DNA of 64,000 bases from NCBI GenBank assembly GCA_030762935.1, contig CM060883.1, forward strand, positions 97,352,001 through 97,416,000. The letters are read 5' to 3'. The notes under the pieces are model-generated. The model made no database searches. It was not told the origin of the DNA and was given only the letters and a program-made list of their open reading frames with translations. The stretch's first letter is position 1. Each line of letters starts with the position of its first letter. This DNA comes from Hymenopus coronatus (taxonomy: Eukaryota; Arthropoda; Insecta; Mantodea; Hymenopodidae). Of the stretch, positions 35,501 through 48,553 are shown piece after piece. A program made the position numbers and the translations under genes.

Positions 35501-38500
35501 CATTGCTAAACCAGAAGTTTGTTGATAGAACTTGTCATTAAAGCTGAAAAAATTTTCATCCAAACAAAGATTAGTAAGGATAACAAAATCATTTATTAAA
35601 TCTTCATTCAGTTCTATAGAACTTAACCATTTTTTTAAAAATGTCAAAAGTTTTTCTCTAGGAATGCTTGGAAACAAAGCAGTTACATCAAAAGAATCAA
35701 GTTTATCATTAGTAGATAGTGTAATATTGCTGATCCTTTCGACTAGCTCAAAAGAAGTTTTAATACTTAAACTCTCAAATTTTTCAAAATTAGTGAATCT
35801 TTTATTTAACCATTTAGCTAGGTTGTAAGTAGGTGAATTTATGCAATTTACAATAGATCTCATTTTATTCATAAACCTGGAAATAAACAAATGAACAGGT
35901 TATAAACAATGCACATAACCATTAACCCTTCTTGGAATCTGAAAATGGCAGAGAAATAACAGGATCCATTTTAGGCAACTTCCTATTGCAGATGTTGGTT
36001 ATTTGACATTTTTTTGTGTTTTTTTTTGTAGTGTTTAACGCCCGCTTTAACTACTTATGGCACCGCAGGCTGTATTTGACGCTATATGGTACATGAGCTA
36101 GCTAAAGAACATGAAGCTACCCGCGTCACCATCACAGTACAATTGCGGTGCTCTTAATACATTTGATCAAGTAATATTTTGGGTTAAATTGAGAAATTTA
36201 ATACATTAAGCTATCATCAAATAAAAGCTTATCAATTGCCGAAGCAGATCTACTTGCTCTTTAGTTATGTCATTGTTAGCCTTAGAAATGGCTGTTTTGA
36301 CATAGAAGAAAATAAAGAAAGAGGTGGAAAACATTAGGAGTAAAGGAAAGAAAGAAATTCGGAAGAAGCATGAATGTTAATTTGTGACTTTCTCCTTAGT
36401 GTAACTCACTACCTATGCCAGCGTATACCCGCCACACTATGGATGCGCTGCCATCACTTTTTGTTTGGGTAGCGTTTTACTACTTGTAGCACCGCAGGCC
36501 TGACTCTGATGATACATGAATGAAGATGGAGCACTGATGGAATGCGATGGCTGGGGAAACCAGAGAAACCGGAGAAAACTCGACCCTGCGCCGGCTTTGT
36601 CCACCACAAATCTCACATGTGGTCACTTGGGATCGAACCCGAGCCATCTAGGTGGGAGGCGAGTAGTCTAACCACTTGGCCACGGCGCAGCTACTACTAT
36701 TACTATTATGCCAAGCTATTTTTTTCTCTCCGGAAGGAAAATTGTACATCACAGTAAAATGTTGTCAAATTATTTAATTGTAATTTTATTCCATTGCATG
36801 GTCGCACTGTAAACAGAAGACTTTGTCCCAGTAGGTACACCACCCGTGCGAGGCCGGGGCGGGCAGCCAGTTTATAATAATAAAAAATCATCGGCAAATA
36901 CCAAAAAAGAACAAAAAATTATAAAAAAAAAAATATTAAAGAATACATAAATTCAACAACTAAACTTAAAGATAATATATTTAATCAGGAATTCAATATT
37001 AAAGAATTGAACATTGTAATTAATAACTTAAAATTGAAAAAATCTCCAGAACCTGATAATATGCATACAAAATTCATCAAACATCTGGGAAAAAAAGCAA
37101 AATTAAGACTTTTAAATCTCTATAATTTGTCATGGAATGCCAAAGTACCAGATGAATGGCAGAAATCTATAATAATACCTATTTTGAAATCAAACAAACC
37201 AGTAGAAAATTTTTCAAGTTATCTTCCAATACCACTTTCCAGCATATGAGCAAAAATCATGGAAAAAATGATTTCCAATCGTTTAAATTGGTTTCTAGAA
37301 AAAAATAACGTAATTTCAACTAAACAAACAGGAATTAGGAAACACCATTCAACTAATGAACAGATTTTAAATCTTAGTCAAGACATTAAAAATGCATTAA
37401 ATAAAAAAGAAGTCACTTTAGCAATATTTATTGACTTTCAAGGAGCATATGATTGTATTTGGAGATACAAACTACCTGATAAACTTAAAATTCTAGGAAT
37501 CCAAGGCAAAATGTTACATTGGATCACTGAATTCATTATTCAACTCTTTATTGCTACCAAAAGTAATAATAAAATTACCAAAATATCAACAGACACACCG
37601 AGGCGTACCTCAAGGCAGTATCCTTAGTACAAAACTCTTTAATATTTATATCAATGATCTTCCATATCAATTACAAGAAAGAGAATCAAAAGTCTTAATG
37701 TTTGCAGATGATGTAGTCACATAGAATTCTAAACCGAAAAATCAAAATCAACAATTAATAAATATAGCTCAACAATCCTTGACGACATTATAGAATTGGA
37801 CATCTAATAATTTAATGAAAATTAATACATAGAAAACAAATTATCAACTATTTACACTAAGGAAGAAACCAATAAATATTTCCCTTCAACTAAATGGAGA
37901 AACTCTCACAGAAACACATATTTAGGAATTATTTTTGATACAAATTAACATGGAAAAAACACATTGATAATATACTAAAAAAAACAAGGAAAAAATTACC
38001 ACTATTAAAAAGACTGGCAGGCAAAAAATGGGGAAGCACTACACTAACTTTAAACACTTTTTACAAGATGTATATTGAACCAACATTTAAATATCGTGAA
38101 GAGATACTAATAACTGCAAAAATAGAAAAGCTTAATATTCTTCAAAATCAAATTCTTCGCCTAGTAACTGGAGCTGTTAAAACTACCCCAGTACTTGCTC
38201 TACAAATTTTAACAAATAATCCAAGACTTGAACTTGACATTGAACAAGCAGCCATCTTACAATATGAAAAAATTAATCAGACTACCTTTTAATGACTGGG
38301 AAAAAAGAAAACCACAAGTAAACTCAACAAAGTTTCCTTAATAAAGTGAAAAGTCAAATACAGATTAAAACTTCCTTGCTTAAAAGAAAACATACAAACA
38401 AATATTAACCCGTTAGAACTATTTGATATTGAACACTATCTACACTTAGCTGAAGAATTTACAAAATCTGAAATCTCTTCGTGTGTTCTGAAACAAATGA

Positions 38501-41500
38501 CACTGGAAATAACAAATTTAAAATACCCTACCAATGAATGGCTACATGTTTATACTGATGGTTCTACTTACCAAATAACAGTGGTACTGGTGCAGGTGCA
38601 ATATGCCCTCTCTTCTCTTTCTACAAAAGATTAAGTTTAAATACCACAAATTTTGATGGAGAGATTTCAGCAATACTTCAAAGCTTACAAAACCTACTAT
38701 GTCATATAAATAAATTTGAAAAAGTTGTAGTATTATGTGACTCTAAAACAGCTATTATATCCATAACATCTGATGTAACACCTAATAACTTAAATATTGC
38801 AGAATGCTGCAAAACCTTAAAACAACTAATGAATTTAAATAAAAGATTAATTCTTCAATGGATATACAGGGTAATGAAACAGCTGACTTTCTAGCTAAGA
38901 AAGGTAGTAAAATTACATCAAATTCATCTGATGCAATAAGTTATCACTCTATCAAAAGAATCATTATATCAATAAATAATATCAAAATTAAAGAAGACAA
39001 TGTATTACAAACACAAGGAAAACCATGGGAAAATGTATGTAATAACACAATCAGAATCACTACACTACCAAGAAAATCCTCTGTAGCAACTTTTAGACTC
39101 CTAACAGGCCATGACTGTCTCAATAAACATTTACTCAGGATTGGTATAATGAGATCTCCTCTGTGGCCTTTCTGTACACTTAAAGAAGATATGGATGGAA
39201 ACCATCTACTGTGCTGCCCAACCTTGAGTCGACATGATAATATGACATCAAAATACTGGAATGCAAGAAAGCGAATGGCTTCACTGCCAACATCTGTAAT
39301 GACGAGCAATGTGCTGTAATAAAGAGAGCTACATTTCCATGCAGTGATGACTCAAAATGTAAATACCAGTGACTATTTCATTCACATGTTTACCCTCTGA
39401 GGTCCTCTAAAGGGAAAGTCATCTGAATGCAGCATATCAGAGTTTTAGGAAAAAGTCTGTATTTGTGCATGGGGGCCCCCCGGCAGAGCTCCATTTTACA
39501 TATGTATTTTCTACATATTAAACAAATGTACGAGGGGCATACTGAAAGTCATGAGCAACTCTGTTTTACAATCTTAATATGTATTTTTAAGCCAAACCAA
39601 ATACATCATCATAATGTACAGACTTTCTTTCACTTTTCGACATAGTCTCCATTGTTTTGCACACATTTTTCCCGTCGGTCTACAAGTTTGAAAATGCCCT
39701 TGTGATAGAACTCTGTTCCAGCTGCCCGCAGACCCTGACGCACTGCTTTCCGAATATCCTCCAGCATCTCGTAGCGTTGGCCATGCATCTGCTCCTTCAC
39801 AGAATCGAAAAGATGATAGTCGGAGGGTGCCAAGTCGGGACTGTAGAGAGGACGTGGAAGAGTTTCCCACCCTAATGCCCTGATCTTCTCCATAGTGGCA
39901 CGGGCAGTATGCGGATGCGCATTATCCTGTTGAAGGATGATCCTCTTTCCAGGGTGTTTATGACGCAAAGCCCGACGGAGCTTCAGAAGTGTCTTGATGT
40001 AGCGGGCAGAACTTATGGTTTGTCCAGGTTCAAGAAAGTCAACCAGAATGCAACCTTGTGCATCCCAAAAGACACTTCCCATAACTTTTCTTACAGACTG
40101 CACTGTCTTCGCTTTCTTCTTCAATGGTGAGTTCAAGTGGTGCCATTCCATACTCTGACGTTTCGTTTCTGGCTCATAGTGATGGAACCAGCTCTCATCT
40201 CCAGTCACAATACACACCTTCATTATGAAATCTCTGAAGAAGGTTTTGTGCAATGGCTCTTCTCTGAAGTTTGTGGTCTTCAGTCAATAAACGGGGGACC
40301 CAACAGGCACAGACCTTTCGATAACCCAAGCTGTGGATCATTTCTTGCACTGCACTATGTCCTATTCCAAGTTACGCAGCAATTTCATTCACAGTGAAAC
40401 GCCTATCAACTCTTTCCTTGTTGCGTTCTGTAGAGGCAGTTCGAGGACGCCCGCTACGAGGCGCATTTTGCAGACTCGTGTTTCCATCTTTGAAATGTTT
40501 CACCCATCTTCTAACACTACTGACACCCATGCAGACACCTCCATACACACGTTGAAGTCTGAGATGAATTTCAAGAGCAAATTTTCCTTCTTTCACAAGG
40601 AATTCAATGGCAGCACGCTGTCGAAACGAAACATCAATGTCAGTCATTTTTCAAACACTGTATGTGGTCACGTGATAGAAGCTAATGATGCCACAATATG
40701 TCAACATGTGGCTTAAAGCCTGTAGTTTACGATCTTGCAATTCGTTTCGTTACATTGTTGAAATTTAAATTTTTACAATGGGTTGCTCGTGACTTTCAGT
40801 ATGCCCCTCGTATGCTCCTATAGTTTATCTGTATTCGTTACTTTTGTAACCATTAATGGGTAATTAGTTACGAGCATTGTTTGTGTAACCATTGCATTAT
40901 TTTGTGTTCATCCCTACTACCTATAATTTTACAAAGATGGATATGGCATTTAATAACTTTTTAAGCAAATTTTTGTTTTTTTTTTACTTGTAAATTTATA
41001 AACAGTATCTGGGGCTATTACTGTAAATTTACATTTTTCTGGAGAAGGCTATCAACTGTACATTTACTTATGCAGTAAACTTATAACTGTGTAATACATT
41101 AGCACTTGGCTCATAATATTAAACGTCAAAACCACATTTTATATCAAGCATCACCATTATGAGTTAAATTACTGATGGAAGCTGGTGAATGGAAGAAAGC
41201 TGGGTAACCTTTAGAGTTATAGACTTGTTGGGAGCATCAGCCAACAGATAACTTATCAGAAATTGTGCAATGCCTATCACTAACAAATTTGGCTGACACC
41301 TTTATTGGCAACTTCCTGGCAGATTGTAGAAGCAACCATTAGAGATAAAACACAAATAGTAAATCAGTAAATTATATATTGGTTATAAAATGAGTTGACT
41401 TTACACTTGAGTTCCTTCATTAAGTAATAAATTACCTGGACATGTTTCACAGGCTTATGTTGCTTACATCATCAACAGATTTCAGCAACATACGCCTGTG

Positions 41501-44500
41501 AAACATGTCCAGGTAATTTATTATTTAGTGAAGTAATTCAAGTGTAAATTCGACTCATTTTATAACCTATGTGTAATTATGCTTCACTGAGTACCACTTC
41601 CAGTATTTTGATTCTTTTGATCAGTAAAGTATGTGTTTGTTTATTTGTTTTGGGAATCAGTAAATAGTGTAACATAAATATATTTCTCTTAATGTCATTG
41701 CAGATTAATAAAAAAATGTAAAGCATTGCATATATATATACTTTAAGATTATATTAAAATACTGATCTGTAGAGTATATTTAACAATAACTTTTGCAGGA
41801 GAAAATCAAGGAGCTGGAGGAAAAAGTTTCACGGAATGGAGGTGATAACTGGAACTTTGAGCGAACTAGACTGAAGTCTACTTTGGAAGAAAAGTCATTA
41901 GAAATTGATCAGCTCAAGAAGGAAGCAGAAGTTATCAGCGATCAAATGGACCGTTTGAAAAAAGAGGTATATACACTTTTAGTGTTTCTGTACATGTTTT
42001 GGTTTTGTTTTAACCGCCACTGTAGGCATCTCTTAGATATATACCTTAGTAGTAGTGAAATAATTTCAGGGAAATAAGGTCTGACATAGAGAAACATTAA
42101 CTTTTTCTTTCTTTTTAAATTTAATATCATTAAGTCATATTACATGATGAAGAGCAAATTAATTTCTTTTATTTAGTCAAGAAAAGAATGTGCAAATTCA
42201 TTGATATTATGGGAAGTAAATATCCATGCTCAATATGTTTCACTGTAGATCATGTAGAAATGGTAGCAAAGTGCATGAGGTGTGACTGTTACTTGTATTG
42301 GCTTCAAGAGGTGCAGTGGTGTTGGATTGTCACCTTAAATCTCCTAAACATAGTACATACATGCTTTAAAAGTGTGGTGTCATTTACCATTGTTTTAATT
42401 TCTTCTGCGAATAATGTGCTGGTAGGCTTTTATTTCAGAATGTTGTGCTTTTTTCCCTTCAAATATCCTGCTTTTGAAAATGTTGATCTGTTCATGGTTG
42501 GAATGTCCTTACACTACCACATGGTAATGCTTGCTTTGTATGTGTTGTCTGAAGAGGATACCAGTAAGAGTGTATGTAGTTTAAAGGAGGCACCATCCTT
42601 TAATATAAGGGTCATATTGAAAGTAATGTAACAAATGACTGCAGGATCTTACACAACATGCTGCCATAATATGACATCATTAACTTCTATCACATGACCA
42701 CACATAGTATTTCAAAATGGTGGACATCTGGTGTCATTGATTTCCTTGTCAAAGAACATGCAATGTTAGGATAAGGGTGAAACATTTGAAAGATGGGAAT
42801 GAATATCCAAGATAAGCCTCCTAGCAAACTATTTCCTTGGAGTTAATAAACTCATTAGAGACTCTCTGTAGATGAAATCGCTGGAAATCTTAGAGTAGGA
42901 CATAGTGCAGTGCAGGAAATGATTGAAAGCTAAAGTTATGGAAATCTTTTTGCCTGTTAGGTCCTACATTTATTGATCAAAGTCACAAACTTCAAGGAAA
43001 ATGATCATCCAAAGCCTTCCCCAGAGATTTCGAAATACAGGTGATGATTTTAACTTTCTCTACATGTACTATGTACACAGTGTATAGGAAAGGTGTTTTT
43101 TTTTTAATTTATTTTAAGTAATTTGAACTCACTGGTCATATCGCGACTCCATAAGAATACAATCATTATAACACAAGGTTAATCAGACATTATATTTTGT
43201 CATATGCATTAATTTGCTTATTGTATTTAAGCACTTTTTCTTGAAACACGATTGCTGATGTTGTCCGACACTTCACAACCTTGTCTTGCCTTCCTATGAT
43301 GATGGCTGTGAGAGCAATTTGGTCCTTGCTAAGAAGAGAACGAGGAGAGTAGATGTCATGAAGTTTACTTGTAGATGAGCTGTTCCATGTCAGCATGATC
43401 TTCTTTGACAGCATCAGCTGCCTCATTCTCTTGGATGAGACAGAGTCCAAATAACTTTGATATGTTTACCAGATTGAGTTGCTGAATTATATAATATTAG
43501 TAGTTCTACGACCAATGGGTGAGATGAAGAATGTTGGTCATAAGGCACTCATGGAGTCCATGAGTATGACAAAGGAGTCATGCTGTATGTTATCTAGGAT
43601 GTATTGCAGAACAAAGCTGATTGCATATAGCTCACACGTGTAAATGCTAAGTAATTAGGTAGACTGTGTAGCATGGTTATTGTGCAACTACGGTTGTCAT
43701 GTAGCTTACAGCCATCAGTATAAATCAGAGTTGCTGTGTCTTGACATAGAAGTATCCACTGAAGGAGGTGCTGTTGGTGGGTACCAGTCTCATGTTAAAT
43801 TGCTCTTCTGTCGAAACTGATTCTTGGTAAAGCTTGATCCTGTATTAATAGGAAAAATGTAGGAATGAGTTGCAGTTGTATCTTGTCTAGCCTTCACAGA
43901 AGCAACAAAAAATATGCTTAACATTTTGCTCCTGATGGTTAATGGAGGCTCATTGGCTTCTACATAGAAACTATCTATAGGACTGGTACAAAAGGCTCTT
44001 AAGGTTATTCGTAGTGCAGTTTACTGTACTGTGTCTATCATTTTAATGTATAGCTGCTTAGTAGACAATACATCCAGTAACAGTTTGATCTTGATCAAAA
44101 AGAAAATGAGCTGACGATACAATAGATCCTTTTATTGCGAAACTAGTCCTTGGATTTCAAAAAGATAAGTGGAGAATTGTTACAATTATTAATTGTTATA
44201 GAATAACATTCTTAGACGCGTTTGAGGCAGATAGAAGTTTTAGACATGCACATCAAAATGATAAGTTCAGCTTCCCAATTTTGTGCAGCTAATGTTTTCA
44301 ATATATTAAAATGACATGTGCAGGTGGCCTTAAAGAGTTTAAGGTGGGGGATCCAGATGACTTTGCTAACAAAATGCAATCCTAGTAGTGTGGGTTCCTG
44401 ATTGATGATTATGTTTTTTAGTGAAAACCATAACTTGCTTTCATGAATATGATAACTAACCTGACAGAAAGTGGTACACAGTGAAGCAAAATGATAACTT

Positions 44501-47500
44501 TAGAAATTAACTTTGAGTTCAACATAACACTTTTAAAACTTCACTTGTTTGTGTGACAAACCAGAAGTAACATTATGACCCACCTTAAAGAACATTTCAG
44601 CCACGCAAAATATAAGCCCACAGAGAAATCACAGTAGCAAACCATTTTTTGGAAGTTTAACCACAATACCAAAGAGAACATTTTCTTCTAAAACATGTGA
44701 CAAGACAAACTGAACTCAATATTTGGGAAAAGATTTTTATGAAAAAGTATGGGTCAACATTGATGAATGTTGAAATTCCCGATGAATTCAACCTACTCCA
44801 TAAGTTGATCCAATGTCCAGTGAGCGATCCTCAAGATTCCGGAGGCATTTATACAAATGAGTCTGGCAGTCGAAGATAGTTGAGAATGTAAACAAGTTCT
44901 GTGAAACATATGTACTACTATGTAAGTAAAACCAAGTGACGTTTTAAAAGTGTTATGTTTGACTCAATGTTAATTTCTAAACTTGCCTTCATGAGCTAAA
45001 AATTTTAAACCTGTATTATGACTCCAACACTGAAGTTGCTGAAGATGTTGTTGAATAAGTATCTGTATGACTATGAAGAGCAGAAGAACACTACGTCATA
45101 TCAAATAAACATGCCTTGACAGGGGAGCCAAAACAGGGACTAGACCCTGAGGTGTGCCATCGTCTTGCGAGACACTGTCACAATTAGCTGGCAGAGGAAG
45201 TTGTAGACAAAAGCAAGGGTTTTAATTATGAGTCATGCCAAACCATATCGTAGACTCATTCAGAATCCAGGGAAACAGTGCTCAAATGTTTCTTTCAGAG
45301 AAGGCTTTATTAATTTCTGTTTCGAGCACTACTAAACTATCAAGTGTGGATCAATTTTGGTAGAAGCCATTTTGTGCATCGCTAAAGAAGTTGATATTTT
45401 CAAGAAACCATCGCAGTCCTTTTGTTACTATTTTTTCTAGAACGTTGCACAAGGTGCACATCAGGGATATTGGACGAAAGTTGTCTGGCAAAGGGTGGTC
45501 CGTATTTGGTTTGGGCATTGGAATTACTATTGAGGTACGCCTCTGTTCTGGGAAACATTTGAAAGACCAGATGTAGTTGAAGACATGTAACATATAGATG
45601 TAAGACAGATGTTTGAGTAGCTCGTATTGTCTTACTGTTACATTGATGCAAGGCTTCTTCAACTTCTGTTCAAGTTAATGCTTCATTGCAAATGCTGTCC
45701 ATATCCAAGAATATCTCGGAGATATTTAAATCCCTTTTAAGATCTTCTGGCTGACATGTAGCTAGTGTGTCAGCTATGATTATAGGGTTTGTGAGGAGAG
45801 AAGAGGATCTGGAGGTTTGGAGATGCGTTATGGTAGTGTGTCGATTACCACAAATAGTGTGGAGTTTGTGCCACAACAATGTCTGTTTAGGGGAGATAGA
45901 AACGTCAACCAAGACTTCTCTGTGAGCCGCAGCTTGGGGTCTTTGAAATTCTAGTTTATTTTCATGTCTCTTGTAATTGTAATAGGCTCTTTGTTATAAT
46001 TTGATAACATTCCACCATGGAACAGGTCTGGAGATGTGGGAATTGCCAGTAGTAGATATGCAAAGCACAGTAGTTTCAATGATAGTTGAAGAAAATAAAT
46101 CTACAACATCATTAATATTAATTTCTGGAAAGCACTCAGGTTGTGGTAGGTTCTCAAGTGCAGTAAGGAACTGGGTGCAAAAATCAACCCAGCTTGGTTT
46201 ATGGAAGCTCCATGATGGTTGACGAGAATGTCGCAGAGGTGTGTAATTTACATTAATAATAATGGGGAAATGAACACTCTCCAAAGGTGAATTGTTCACA
46301 AACCAGTGAAACAATGGAGCAATTGATGGTAAGCATAACCTGAGATGCTTCTATACGTGTTGTGAGCTGCATTGAAATTGGTAGGTTCTGTGGAATTCAG
46401 TACAACTAAGTAATTGGAGTGGATTAAAGGTTGATTATTTTCCCCCATTGCTTAGTATTACTACAACCCCACAATATAATATGCATATTGAAGTTGCCTA
46501 ATAATGCAAAGGGGCGTGGTAGTTGACAAAGTAAATTAGAGTGTACCAAAGCATCAATTTCAGTGTTGTTGGGTAGGTGCAAATTGCAGAATGCATGTGT
46601 ACATTCACAGCTGTTACTTCTGAAGTTGTATTTAGTGGAGTAATCTTAAGAGGAACATTTTCTCAATAAAATTTATATCCAGTTTTATATATACTAAAAA
46701 TTATATTACATATTTCCATTAAAGCATGAGGAGGTAGATGATTTAACTTCATCGTTGTTATTTATTAAAATGATGTCATTACTTATTAACCATTTGGTCA
46801 TTGTATGAGGGGCATACTGAAAGTCGCGAGCAACCCATTGTAAAAATTTAAATTTCAACAATGTAACAAAACGAATTGCAGGATCGTAAACTACAGGCTT
46901 TAAGCCACATGTTGACATATTGTGGCGTCATTAGCTTCTATCACGTGACCACAGACGGTGTTTGAAAAATGGCTGACATTGATGTTTCGTTTCGTCAGCG
47001 TGCTTGTCATTGAATTCCTTGTGAAAGAAGGAAAATCTGCTCCTGAAATTCATCTCAGACTTCAACGTGCATATGGAGGTGTGTGCATGGGTGCCAGCAG
47101 TGTTAGAAGATGGGTGAAACATTTCAAAGATGGAAACACGAGTCTGCAAAATGCGCCTCGTAGCGTGCGTCCTCGAACTGCCTCTACAGAACGCAACAAG
47201 GAAAGAGTTGATGAGCTCATTACAGGAGATAGGCGTTTCACTGTGAATGAAATTGCTGCGCAACTTGGAATAGGACATAGTGCAGTGCAAGAAATGATCC
47301 ACAGCTTGGGTTATCGAAAGGTCTGTGCCCGTTGGGTCCCCCGTTTATTGACTGAAGACCACAAACTTCAGAGAAGAACCATTGCACAAAACCTTCTTCA
47401 GAGATTTCATAATGAAGGTGATGAATTTTTGACGTGTATTGTGACTGGAGATGAGAGCTGGTTCCATCACTATGAGCTGGAAACGAAACGTCAGAGTATG

Positions 47501-48479
47501 GAATGGCACCACTTGAACTCACCATCGAAGAAGAAAGCGAAGACAGTACAGTCTGTAGGAAAAGTTATGGGAAGTGTCTTTTGGGATGCACAAGGTTGCA
47601 TTCTGTTTGACTTTCTTGAACCTGGACAAACCATAAATTCTGCCCGCTACATCAAGACACTTCTGAAGCTCCGTCGGGCTTTGCGTGATAAACGCCCTGG
47701 AAAGAGGATCATCCTTCAACAGGATAATGCGCGTCCGCATACTGCCCGTGCCACTATGGAGAAGATCAGGGCATTAGGGTGGGAAACTCTTCCACATCCT
47801 CCCTACAGTCTCGACTTGGCACCCTCCGACTACCATCTTTTCGATTCTGTGAAGGAGCAGATGCGTGGCCAACGCTACGAGACGCTGGAGGTTATTGGGA
47901 AAGCAGTGCGTCAGGGTGTGCGGGCAACTGGAACGGAGTTCTATCACAAGGGCATTTTCAAACTTGTTGAACGATGGGAAAAATGTGTGCAAAACAATAG
48001 AGACTATGTCGAAAAGTGAAAGAAAGTCTGTAGATTATGATGATGTATTTGGTTTGGCTTAAAAATAAATATTAAGATTGTGAAACAGTGTTGCTCATGA
48101 CTTTCAGTATGCCCCTGGTAGATTATATTTCCAAAATGGTCTTCCCGAACGAATGGGCAAAATATATATGTATTGAAATTGGCAAAACAAAATTATTGTT
48201 CAATAGAATTTTACTGCTGATGTATTCTATACGTCCTTTGAATTTTGCTTTGACTCAAGTATGTGTAAGGAATTATGAATCATTGTGAGAACCCTTCCAC
48301 CTCTTCTGTCTTCACGGAAGAGACGATAGGTTTCATTTACACAAACTCACCTCATGCTTATGATAGACCAAGTTTTATGATGCAGCCAAAAAATGTTTGC
48401 TGAGATTTAAGTAGTAATTCATATTCTGAGATCCACTTAATCCAGAAAATATATTTTTAAGAAAAGATTTAAGTGTATA

Positions 48480-48553
<74 letters not shown>

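Larger units (their letters stand above)
43100..46640 (-). mobile_element. LINE-E: APE-RT-RNase H LINE broken by Penelope pieces
   Basis: A minus-strand LINE reading from 46640 to about 43100: endonuclease, reverse transcriptase (45660-45130), thumb (44440-44215) and RNase H (44080-43500). Two Penelope-derived inserts (about 44460-45100 and 44095-44215) separate these parts. The domain order and a PVPWWN motif between endonuclease and reverse transcriptase fit the I/R1/Jockey-type LINEs. All frames are damaged. Confidence 0.7.

Noticed and set aside
36620..36697. tRNA gene on the minus strand (also 53815-53893, 56905-56978, 59543-59615)
   Set aside because: A and B boxes are present, but cloverleaf pairing is poor and each continues into a repeated SINE body.
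42188..42631. 147-codon plus-strand open frame
   Set aside because: No family resemblance, AT-driven hydrophobic composition, and it runs into a degraded mariner inside an intron.
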